In this document: in pieces, positions 45,538 through 48,590 of the stretch
Layout of the letters: every line of letters begins with the position of its first letter
How positions within the stretch are numbered: position 1 is the first letter of the stretch
Origin: Dactylorhiza incarnata
Lineage: Eukaryota; Streptophyta; Magnoliopsida; Asparagales; Orchidaceae
Assembly: GCA_033032865.1 (NCBI GenBank)
Contig: JAWHQI010000001.1
Location: forward strand, 434,001 to 498,000
Length of the DNA: 64,000 nucleotides
Direction of reading: 5' to 3'
Program-made: the position numbers and the translations under genes
Notes under the pieces: generated by a model
The model's input: the letters and a program-made list of their open reading frames with translations, nothing else
Database searches by the model: none
What the model was told of the DNA's origin: nothing

Positions 45538-46802
45538 GTGTAAAGAGAAGGGGAATATATTTTTCAATATCAAATGACAACCAACCTCAAAATGTTTGGC
45601 ACACTAATGAAATATTGGGTTTGTTGCAATATACATGGCTGCTATTGTTGAACACCCCTGCGTCCGTGGAGAGTTTTTGCTTAACCATGGGGGAACGATC
45701 ATAGTTTTGAGTGTGCGGTGGGATCTTGATTCTTCCTCCCTTCTCCTAGAAAGGTTAAGCCGAGACTCTCATAGGTGTTTCAACGGCCATGTTATTGCAT
45801 TATAAGTGCATTGGATTCTTGATATATTTAAGGGGGCAAATCTAAGGGGCGGGCTGAAGTCCGCCTCCCCCCTCAAAAATTTTGCAAAATGTACTGTAGA
45901 ATTGGATTCCTCTTTCGTCTGAGACAATGAATTTCGACTGCTTATACGTGAAATACAGTGGCCGAATGAGGGAGAAACGGCTTCGATATGATCGAGATAT
46001 TTACATTTCCTTTTTTCGGGAGGAAGATGATATTTGAATGTATATATTTGAATGAATTCATCCATATTTATTCAATTTTGTTTTTCCAAAGGTATCTAGC
46101 AATCGGAAACCATCGGTTGGGCTACGGCTGTACCTGGAGGGCCCAAACTGCAACCATCTAGCCATCCACATCCAGCACCTCTCAGGCGTCCCCGACGTTC
46201 TCTCATCCATCACTTGCTCCAAATTTTCTGATCAATGGCAGTCGTCGGAAGACTTCGGCCACGAGTACGTGGAGCCCATTCAATGGAGCAGCTACTCCCG
46301 CCTCTGCTCCGCTCCCGTAATGCACAACCCGAAGTGGTCGGAGATCGTCGCCGACGGCGCGTTCATCGTCACCGGCGCGCAGCTCGTCACCAGGGGCAGA
46401 TGGCTGAAGAAATGCCTTCACCTCCGCCTTCTCTTCACGCACATCCCCGACTGCACCGTGCGGAAAACTGAATGGGCTCGGGCGCCATCCGGTTCTCACA
46501 ATGGAACCTTGATCACGAACATCAGCGCGGTGCTGAGCTCAACGTTCAGCCGCCGGGAAAATCCTCGCCTTCACCGGCAAGAAACAGAAGCTGCGGCGAT
46601 GAACTCGGGCGTTTTCGATGGCGGTCCGCCGGTGCGGGTGCAGTCGCAGAAGCTTCTGGGATATGTGGACATGAGGGAAGCTGTGCGGGGGGCCAATGAT
46701 GCGCCGGGACATTGGCTGGTCATCGGAGCGAAGCTTGTTAAAGAAGGGGGGAAGATAGGTTTGCACGTGAAATTTGCTCTGTTGAATTACTGTGAAGAGT
46801 GA
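4968..46802 (+). CDS. MACPF domain-containing protein (plant CAD1/NSL1 family), seven exons
   Basis: Join 4968-5222, 23761-23999, 29569-29770, 29848-29925, 30254-30437, 30535-30701 and 46092-46802: 1,836 nt, 611 aa plus TGA, no internal stop. Plant MACPF proteins of this family are about 560-630 aa and act as negative regulators of cell death and salicylic-acid immunity (CAD1, NSL1), so length and content fit a full gene. Visible marks are the CDKGDRIRF stretch (about 69-77), the YGTH signature (170-173), the KRGGD bend (266-270), an [12 protein letters not shown] block (about 297-310), and a C-terminal region with VKFALLNY. I see no signal peptide or membrane segment. The ATG context is good (G at -3 and +4). 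Intron phases and all GT-AG sites agree. Which Arabidopsis paralogue is closest is not settled. Expression through 39 kb of transposon-filled introns is inferred, not shown. Confidence 0.95.
5472..5661 (+). repeat. Gypsy E 5' LTR, left part
   Basis: Matches 20470 onward in the right LTR: shared blocks include GTAGCAG, TCACATATTTG and the GCATTAGCATGTAAAAC stretch. It is interrupted at 5661 by copia B. Confidence 0.8.
5662..5783 (-). repeat. Copia B 3' LTR
   Basis: 122 bp, TGTTGG...CTAACA, adjacent to the polypurine tract at about 5784-5795. Confidence 0.95.
5791..10212 (-). pseudogene. Copia B gag-pol with a stop, a 40-bp duplication and a 1-nt deletion
   Basis: The likely start is ATG at 10212. 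Order: gag ([21 protein letters not shown] near 9950), a CCHC knuckle near 9290-9320, protease ([13 protein letters not shown] near 8950), integrase (zinc knuckle region, DDE core, [15 protein letters not shown] near 8110), RT (YVDDIVITG near 6730), RNase H ([13 protein letters not shown] near 6110) and a stop at 5791. Damage: a 40-bp tandem duplication at 10018-10091 shifts frame early in gag. A 1-nt loss inside the zinc knuckle (about 9305) returns to the first frame. A TGA at 7471-7473 lies between integrase and RT. The 3' two thirds are otherwise open. Confidence 0.92.
10018..10091 (-). repeat. 40-bp tandem duplication in copia B gag
   Basis: GTAGTGATCTGCG... begins at 10018 and again at 10058, identical through GTGGTTC. 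A 40-bp period is not a multiple of three, so it breaks the gag frame shortly after the start codon. Confidence 0.9.
10635..10646 (-). promoter_or_regulatory. Primer binding site of copia B
   Basis: The minus strand reads TGGTATCAGAGC, complementary to the initiator tRNA-Met 3' end, directly inside the 5' LTR. Confidence 0.93.
10647..10767 (-). repeat. Copia B 5' LTR
   Basis: 121 bp, abutting the primer site at 10635-10646. It differs from the other LTR by a single A in the AAAAAA run. Confidence 0.95.
10773..10890 (+). repeat. Gypsy E 5' LTR, right part, and adjoining primer site
   Basis: Continues the LTR after the copia B insertion (CTGTTCTCGGTAA, CCACCAATCCGTT, CAGTTCAACCT shared with 20645-20835). 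It ends near TTACA at 10890. TGGTGCTCTCATTGAGA follows at 10892, in primer-binding-site position for this gypsy. Confidence 0.8.
11438..11543. repeat. (CA)n/(TA)n microsatellite in gypsy E gag region
   Basis: An interrupted ACACAGAC run changes into pure AC then AT dinucleotides. It lies in the decayed 5' part of gypsy E. Confidence 0.9.
11555..12890 (+). pseudogene. Gypsy E gag and aspartic protease remnant
   Basis: Decayed gag ([13 protein letters not shown] near 11570, [12 protein letters not shown] near 11970, a broken CCHC start near 12090-12130) is followed by a protease-like stretch with [14 protein letters not shown] at 12335-12375. The usual catalytic D-S/T-G has become D-T-S. Later parts ([18 protein letters not shown]) are in another frame. 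Many stops and frameshifts are present, so this cannot work as read. Confidence 0.8.
12929..13635 (-). mobile_element. LINE K, 5'-truncated RTE-like element with 14-bp target duplication
   Basis: A minus-strand LINE 3' end: RT C-terminal fragments ([17 protein letters not shown] near 13600, [21 protein letters not shown] near 13340-13380), the GTCGGCTATATGG terminal block, and a (GTT)n tail at 12929-12945. TAAAACCATATCGA occurs at 12915-12928 and again at 13636-13649, a perfect 14-bp duplication of gypsy RT sequence. It is the same family as LINE J. The RTE label rests on the tail type and is tentative. Confidence 0.9.
13650..14860 (+). pseudogene. Gypsy E reverse transcriptase and RNase H remnant
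   Basis: The frame resumes after LINE K with [21 protein letters not shown] coding, then [31 protein letters not shown], the active-site region [10 protein letters not shown] (14050-14090) and a duplicated copy [10 protein letters not shown]. It continues with [15 protein letters not shown] and an RNase H start ([16 protein letters not shown] near 14720-14755). The 226-bp tandem duplication breaks the frame. The first copy has Asn for the second catalytic Asp. Confidence 0.88.
14011..14462 (+). repeat. 226-bp tandem duplication of the RT active-site segment
   Basis: AAGCTATGATGAATTC starts at 14011 and 14237, and GTTACTGGTGTTCGACCAA... ends both copies. The copies differ at roughly fifteen or more positions, so the event is not recent. 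226 is not divisible by three. Confidence 0.92.
15047..15335 (+). pseudogene. Gypsy E integrase N-terminal (zinc-binding) remnant
   Basis: Encodes [23 protein letters not shown], the spacing of a gypsy integrase H-H part. The frame then stops at 15326-15328. The catalytic core is absent; copia C begins 30 bp later. Confidence 0.7.
15364..15478 (-). repeat. Copia C 3' LTR
   Basis: 115 bp, TGTTAAAACAGG...TTCTAACA, followed by the CTCCCCCTCAAG polypurine complement also seen beside copia B's LTR. Confidence 0.85.
15523..19426 (-). pseudogene. Copia C gag-pol with an internal deletion and a TAG
   Basis: ATG at 19426 opens a long intact frame to 16790: gag, knuckle [14 protein letters not shown] (about 18590), protease ([13 protein letters not shown] near 18235) and integrase ([13 protein letters not shown] near 17390). 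It then jumps, within a shared TATACTC, straight to [18 protein letters not shown] in RT in another frame. Compared with copia B, about 430 bp between integrase and RT is missing. RT/RNase H (YVDDIIITG near 16430) then runs to 15523 with one TAG at 16549-16551, where the family has Trp. Confidence 0.9.
19745..20249 (+). pseudogene. Gypsy E polyprotein tail with chromodomain-like motif
   Basis: Encodes [21 protein letters not shown], the W-x-x-W pattern of the chromodomain at the end of chromovirus gypsy integrases, then a hydrophilic tail to a stop at 20247-20249. It continues gypsy E on the far side of copia C. Confidence 0.75.
20470..20835 (+). repeat. Gypsy E 3' LTR, with 45-bp duplication and poly-C
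   Basis: Homologous to the split 5' LTR. It contains a 45-bp tandem duplication (GTAAAGCTCG at 20658 and 20703) and a 25-base C run at 20755-20779, both absent from the 5' copy. It has CTACTCATTAAACC uninterrupted, the empty version of copia B's target. Confidence 0.85.
20836..21639. other. Intron 1 sequence, no feature recognised
   Basis: No coding region, repeat family or RNA gene was recognised on either strand. ORFs here are short and have no family resemblance. Confidence 0.4.
21640..21960. repeat. Decayed minisatellite, about 44-bp unit
   Basis: Seven or so degenerate copies of a unit containing GAATGACTAAGT, GGAGCCAAGT and GAGAATCCGAGT. Spacing is about 44 bp and divergence between copies is high. 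Confidence 0.75.
21970..22440. repeat. Decayed minisatellite, about 58-bp unit
   Basis: About eight degenerate copies with the core GAGCTTTGGAGCCAAGT, GAGAAGC, ACACTTGG and TTTTGAT. It shares GGAGCCAAGT with the array just upstream, so the two may be related. Confidence 0.75.
22441..23485. other. Intron 1 sequence, no feature recognised
   Basis: AT-rich, with no recognised element. Two stretches near 23070-23130 and 23250-23310 look faintly alike, but not enough to call a repeat. Confidence 0.4.
23504..23688 (+). mobile_element. Au-like tRNA-derived SINE, 18-bp target duplication
   Basis: Starts AAGCCTTGGCGCACCGG. It has a tRNA-like B box (GGTTCAAGTCC) after GACCTTGAGGTCACG, then TGCAGGGTAAAG, CCCTTGTGGTGGGACCCTTCC and a GTGCACCGGGATGC block with a short T tail. 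This order matches my knowledge of the angiosperm Au SINE. TATGGTATTTTTAACTTG (23486-23503) and its one-mismatch copy (23689-23706) flank it. It ends 72 bp before exon 2; the exon's acceptor tract lies outside it. Confidence 0.92.
23761..23999 (+). CDS. MACPF gene exon 2 (residues 86-165)
   Basis: The acceptor AG is at 23759-23760 after a T-rich tract. The exon begins MSELLNHKS, which continues the exon 1 end FNQ as this family requires, and contains [18 protein letters not shown] and [12 protein letters not shown]. The donor GT is at 24000-24001, and the last codon (AG|G) is split. Confidence 0.95.
24238..24900 (-). pseudogene. Decayed copia RNase H and 3' end fragment
   Basis: On the minus strand, pieces of the copia RNase H tail can be read: SSAEV near 24710 and a [11 protein letters not shown] block near 24570-24620. 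A polypurine-like CTCTCTCAAGCTGG region is at 24350-24370. Frames are broken repeatedly. An LTR remnant may lie at about 24250-24350, but its ends cannot be set. Confidence 0.65.
25095..25432 (+). repeat. Element O 5' LTR
   Basis: Starts TGTTATGTGCCCAC; carries a (TTA)n tract near 25160 and ends just before the primer site at 25434. Confidence 0.75.
25434..25445 (+). promoter_or_regulatory. Element O primer binding site
   Basis: TGGTATCAGAGC, the initiator-tRNA-Met complement, immediately after the left LTR. Confidence 0.85.
26794..27169 (+). repeat. Element O 3' LTR with extra 18-bp repeats
   Basis: Homologous to 25095-25432. At its start CCCACAAATGTTATGGA is repeated three times in tandem, where the left LTR has one copy. 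The right edge is approximate. Confidence 0.75.
27170..28521. other. Intron 2 sequence, no feature recognised
   Basis: Includes a short AT microsatellite at 27877-27892. No coding region, RNA gene or known repeat was recognised. Confidence 0.4.
28522..28592. repeat. Short tandem repeat, three copies of about 22-26 bp
   Basis: ACATGTTTCTTAGCCTTAG or a close variant occurs three times in succession. Confidence 0.8.
28992..29441. repeat. 225-bp tandem duplication just upstream of exon 3
   Basis: Copies 28992-29216 and 29217-29441 differ at only two bases (GCC/ACC near 29043 and 29268; TCT/CCT near 29186 and 29411). The duplication ends 127 bp before exon 3 and looks recent. Confidence 0.95.
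29569..29770 (+). CDS. MACPF gene exon 3 (residues 165-232)
   Basis: The acceptor AG is at 29567-29568. The first base completes the Arg codon split by intron 2. The exon carries the MACPF signature YGTHIIV, then [10 protein letters not shown] and a [11 protein letters not shown] segment. The donor GT is at 29771-29772, phase 0. Confidence 0.95.
29848..29925 (+). CDS. MACPF gene exon 4 (residues 233-258)
   Basis: This is a short 78-bp exon encoding [13 protein letters not shown] and ending SESSTKD. AG is at 29846-29847 and GT at 29926-29927. It is too small to be called as an ORF and was placed by family continuity between exons 3 and 5. Confidence 0.9.
29956..30207. mobile_element. MITE filling intron 4
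   Basis: Terminal inverted repeats AGGGTTAATCACACTGAC (29956-29973) and its inverse with one mismatch (30190-30207) bound 252 bp. This is most of the 328-bp intron. Inside is a 59-bp tandem duplication (GAGTT at 29983 and 30042). No target duplication could be fixed, so the superfamily is open. Confidence 0.8.
30254..30437 (+). CDS. MACPF gene exon 5 (residues 259-320)
   Basis: AG is at 30252-30253. The exon encodes [24 protein letters not shown] and [21 protein letters not shown]. The donor that keeps the frame is GTAAGC at 30438; the exon's last base T joins AT of exon 6 to make Tyr. The alternative GT two bases upstream would put the frame out. Confidence 0.93.
30535..30701 (+). CDS. MACPF gene exon 6 (residues 320-375)
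   Basis: AG is at 30533-30534. The exon encodes [21 protein letters not shown] and ends RINTSQ. The donor GT is at 30702-30703, phase 0. In genomic sequence the frame runs on to a stop at 30755, inside intron 6. Confidence 0.93.
30853..31078 (-). pseudogene. Antisense fragment of 18S rRNA gene
   Basis: The plus strand reads the complement of plant 18S rRNA around the 530 loop: GGTGCACACCGTGAGGC, CTACGAGCTTTTTAA, GGAATTACCGCGGCT, GGGCACCAGACTTGCCCTCC and GACTCAAAGAGCCC can be followed. Small deletions are present (in the GCTG-TGGGCACC part and near 30875), as are scattered substitutions. It is a dead insertion, not part of an rDNA unit: no other rRNA sequence is adjacent. Confidence 0.92.
31079..31494. 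other. Intron 6 sequence, no feature recognised
   Basis: AT-rich; contains a small GC-rich inverted repeat near 31295-31315 (GGGGCACCGTGCCCC). Nothing else recognised. Confidence 0.4.
31495..32042 (-). repeat. Gypsy F LTR, left copy
   Basis: Starts TGGTGC and matches 44742-45325 along its length (GGTTGAAGGTTACTTTGAG, GAGCTCGCGAACGTTG, GATGCTAGTGTCCTCTAAAA, AGCGCATGCGAA). It is interrupted at 32042 by element G. By the position of F's gag it is the 3' LTR of a minus-strand element. Confidence 0.75.
32684..33319 (-). pseudogene. Element G gag fragment (gypsy)
   Basis: A 211-aa open frame with the gypsy gag core: [61 protein letters not shown] and [18 protein letters not shown] at 33343-33345 just upstream breaks the N-terminal part, and the C-terminal part and pol are lost. 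It may still supply a gag core in principle; that is untested. Confidence 0.85.
34131..34412 (-). repeat. 141-bp tandem duplication of element G's primer site and LTR edge
   Basis: AGGACCGCCGAGGATGTTAG begins at 34131 and 34272. Each unit carries the tRNA-Met primer complement (TGATACC at 34181 and 34322) followed by the LTR start TGTTGGGGG. The element therefore has two primer sites and two LTR edges. Confidence 0.9.
34319..34329 (-). promoter_or_regulatory. Element G primer binding site (outer copy)
   Basis: CTCTGATACCA on the plus strand, complement of the initiator-tRNA-Met site, next to the 5' LTR at 34333. An inner copy lies 141 bp to the left. Confidence 0.85.
34696..35559. other. Intron 6 sequence, no feature recognised
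   Basis: About 860 bp with no ORF over 100 codons and no recognised repeat. It may include the rest of gypsy F's 3' side, but I cannot align it. Confidence 0.35.
35560..36530 (-). repeat. LTR-like region of gypsy I, with poly-G
   Basis: On the minus strand a TATAAATAG box (about 35893-35903) lies in an LTR-like context. It is followed by a run of 30 G at 35983-36012 and by inverted GGTCCACTCGCC / GGCGAGTGGACC units at 36120-36290. No second copy is in the window, so LTR status is inferred. Confidence 0.45.
36545..37615. repeat. Satellite array 1, unit 149-150 bp, about seven copies
   Basis: CTCCACTTAACAACCCTCC recurs at about 36613, 36762, 36912, 37061, 37210, 37359 and 37509. Each unit itself holds three related GAGCTNAACTCGACCTGAGGTGGA submotifs. 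Copies are highly similar. Confidence 0.95.
37616..38340. repeat. Satellite array 2, 45-bp monomer in 90-bp dimers
   Basis: Alternating versions of one 45-bp unit (GATGGAGGGGACTC and GACGGAGGGAACTC, each with CAACATCTCTNGTCGAGCC) repeat every 90 bp, about 16 monomers. 45 is a multiple of three, so long ORFs with a 15-aa period appear in several minus-strand frames. They are by-products. Confidence 0.95.
38445..39270. repeat. Satellite array 3, 81-bp unit, about ten copies
   Basis: CGAATCTACCCGACGAGCC occurs at 38537, 38618, 38699 and so on, every 81 bp, with CCCGGGCGAGTGGTCTCCAG in each unit. It encodes a 27-residue repeat on the plus strand in more than one frame, because 81 is divisible by three. 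Confidence 0.95.
39385..40240 (-). pseudogene. Gypsy I gag remnant (Tat-like)
   Basis: Minus-strand frames give [22 protein letters not shown] (about 40155-40220), then [29 protein letters not shown], a Lys/Glu-rich stretch, and a knuckle-like [18 protein letters not shown] near 39480-39520. These are marks of Tat-lineage gypsy gag. At least one frameshift is present. Its N-terminal end is cut at about 40240 where copia H sequence begins, and no pol follows: satellites 1-3 occupy that place. Confidence 0.75.
40245..41092 (-). pseudogene. Copia H gag fragment (SIRE/Maximus-like)
   Basis: ATG at 41092 opens a copia gag ([80 protein letters not shown]). A TGA near 40772 interrupts it. It ends abruptly near 40245, where gypsy I gag starts. 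The rest of copia H is missing. Confidence 0.85.
41178..41189 (-). promoter_or_regulatory. Copia H primer binding site
   Basis: The minus strand reads TGGTATCAGAGC, two bases inside the LTR beginning at 41192. Confidence 0.88.
41192..42789 (-). repeat. Copia H 5' LTR, about 1.6 kb
   Basis: TGAAAGTGCAC... to ...TTTTTCCCAACA. On the minus strand it starts TGTTGGGAAAAACC, typical of long-LTR SIRE-type copias. It carries many GCGTCGACTT and TTCGACG motifs (42240-42600). Only one LTR is present in the window. Confidence 0.8.
42830..42999. mobile_element. 170-bp GC-rich MITE-like inverted-repeat element
   Basis: AAGTTATTAAAGGCGCA at the left is matched by the inverted TGCGCCTTAATAACTT at the right. 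The interior is rich in GGCGC and GCGCC and can pair extensively. It lies in gypsy F's 3' gag region. The target duplication is unclear. Confidence 0.7.
43190..44741 (-). pseudogene. Gypsy F gag remnant (Tat-like)
   Basis: Minus-strand pieces in more than one frame: [62 protein letters not shown], and a knuckle-like [14 protein letters not shown] near 43315-43355. Frameshifts and stops break it. It directly adjoins the F LTR at 44742, so gypsy F is a minus-strand element whose 5' LTR is the right-hand one. Confidence 0.75.
44742..45325 (-). repeat. Gypsy F LTR, right (5') copy
   Basis: Homologous to 31495-32042, with an extra 40-50 bp near 45015-45060. The 13-kb spacing of the two LTRs is explained by nested G, I, H and satellite sequence. 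Outer edge approximate. Confidence 0.75.
45476..45534. repeat. (TA)n microsatellite, about 59 bp
   Basis: An uninterrupted run of TA dinucleotides in intron 6, about 560 bp before exon 7. Length is likely to vary between individuals. Confidence 0.95.
46092..46802 (+). CDS. MACPF gene exon 7, C-terminal 236 residues and stop
   Basis: AG is at 46090-46091 after a T-rich tract. The exon begins [20 protein letters not shown], the expected continuation of exon 6, and ends [11 protein letters not shown] and TGA. This is the family's conserved C-terminal half ([50 protein letters not shown]). It is GC-richer than its surroundings. It lies 15.4 kb from exon 6 but shows no break. Confidence 0.95.
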   Translation, partial: VSSNRKPSVGLRLYLEGPNCNHLAIHIQHLSGVPDVLSSITCSKFSDQWQSSEDFGHEYVEPIQWSSYSRLCSAPVMHNPKWSEIVADGAFIVTGAQLVTRGRWLKKCLHLRLLFTHIPDCTVRKTEWARAPSGSHNGTLITNISAVLSSTFSRRENPRLHRQETEAAAMNSGVFDGGPPVRVQSQKLLGYVDMREAVRGANDAPGHWLVIGAKLVKEGGKIGLHVKFALLNYCEE

Positions 46803-47185
46803 TGACCTACCTGGAATTGTTTGGTAAGTTTTGATGTTTTATGGCGTTTTTGTGAGAAATTTTGAGCTTCAAGGTCAAAATATATGCTCCAAATAGGCTC
46901 GAGTGTGTTCATGGGACTCGAATGGTTTGAGCTATGACCCAAAACTTGGCTATATTTTTTATTTGAGCTGATTTCAAGCCGGCCTCAGATCGGATTGAGC
47001 CGGCTCGAAATCGCCTCAATTATATAAAAAATAAATATTATATATATATCACGTTTGATTTTACTAGTGTGTTAAAAAAATAAATATTATATATATATAT
47101 CACGTTTGATTTTACTAGTGTGTTTGGCTCGAAATCGTTTCAGTCTTACTTTTGTATGATTGATTGGTCTATTTTTTGTCCAGTG
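46803..47185 (+). other. 3' flank of the MACPF gene with a 50-bp tandem duplication
   Basis: AT-rich sequence follows the stop. AATAAATATTATATATATATCACG is present twice, within about 50-bp units at 47024-47121. The AATAAA strings there could serve as polyadenylation signals, but nothing picks one out. Confidence 0.4.
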
Positions 47186-47606
47186 CCCATTCTTTTCAAG
47201 TGGAGAGCTTGGCTGGGATCTTCAATTATGTGATCGTAGAGTACCACTAAAACTTAAAGACAAGTTTTATCGTACTGCAATTAGGCCAGCAATGCTTTAC
47301 GGTTCTGAGTGTTGGGCAGTGAATGGTGTACATGAGTAAAAAATGGGAGTTGCGGAGATGAGAATGCTTAGGTGAATGTGTGGTCACATGAGACCGGATA
47401 AAATTAGGAATGAATGTATCAGGGATAAGACAGGAGTGACGCCAATTGTAGAGAAGATGCGGGAAACTCGTTTAAGATGGTTCAGACATGTACATAGGAG
47501 ACCATTAGAGACATTTGTTAGGCGTTGTGAGAGTTTAGTCACTAGACAAATTAAACGGGGGAGGGGTAGACCAAAAAAGACTTGGAATGAAACTATAAGG
47601 AAAGAC

Positions 47607-47772
47607 TGTTAAGGTATATTTAGCGTTGTATCAGATATTTAACGGAATCCTAACGGGTCCGTTAACGGGTCGTCGGGGATTTAGGGTTACGCCTATAAAT
47701 ACCCCCGCTGAGGACAACGGGTAGTACGTTCTAAACTTGACGTGCACTCGGATGCTTCGAGCACTCCTAACA
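47607..47772 (+). repeat. Copia D 5' LTR
   Basis: TGTTAAGG...CTAACA, 166 bp, with CCTATAAATACC as a TATA-like box near 47691. Confidence 0.93.
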
Positions 47773-48590
47773 TTCTCGAAGAAACTCCTTCGTGCGCTCC
47801 CTAGCCCCCTCCCGTCGCTCGAGCGATTACGGTGTTCTTCGTGCACTTTTCCTCGCCTGCCGTCGATCGATCGAAGGAGAGCATCGATGCCTGTGTCCCT
47901 GTAGCGAGGAAGACGACGCCTCTCCAGCGCTTCTGTTTTCTCTTCCCGCTCGACGAAGAACGACGCCGTCGGTTGCGTCCTAGCCCCCTCTCGCCCGAGC
48001 GGTTTTCTTCCTCCCGTGCATGCGCCGACTGTCGGAAACCGTCGCCGCTGGTTGCGTAACCGCTCACCGGCGCTCTCCCGTTTTGACCTCCTCCATCGAC
48101 GCCGCCGCCAAGCCTTCGTTCTCCAGGCAGTCGAAGGAGATCCGCTGCTGTGTGTCGCCAAGCCCATCCCTCCTTCACGCTTCCGACGCCATCGAAAGAG
48201 AACGCTGACTGAGTCCCTGTAGCGAAGAAGGCGCCGCCTCCTACAGCACCGCCGTTCTCCCTTCCGGATCTGCCGCCGTCGGAGATAGCCCGCAAGTGAG
48301 AAGTGCAGTGCTGCCGCCGCCGCCCTCCGCTGTCGCTGAGGAGTTCGGAGCCTGCTCTTCCCCGGATCGCGTCGCTGATCCCATCTCCGGAGGAGACGAA
48401 CGCGCTGATCGTGCCGTGTAACTGCCGGCGATTCAGGAAAATTGCCCGCTAACGCCCGCGTTAGTGGTATCGCCGGGCGATAGCCATCCCTGCCGCTATC
48501 GCCAGAGCTATCGCCAGCGCTGCCGCCAGACGATATCCCCCCTTTTGCTAGTGGAGGTCCCCTCTTCCGTGACTCCGCCGACACCTTCAG

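Larger units (their letters stand above)
30702..46091 (+). other. Intron 6 of the MACPF gene (15,390 bp)
   Basis: GT at 30702, AG at 46091. It contains an 18S rRNA fragment, gypsy elements F, G and I, copia H, three satellite arrays, a MITE and a (TA)n tract. Confidence 0.9.
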
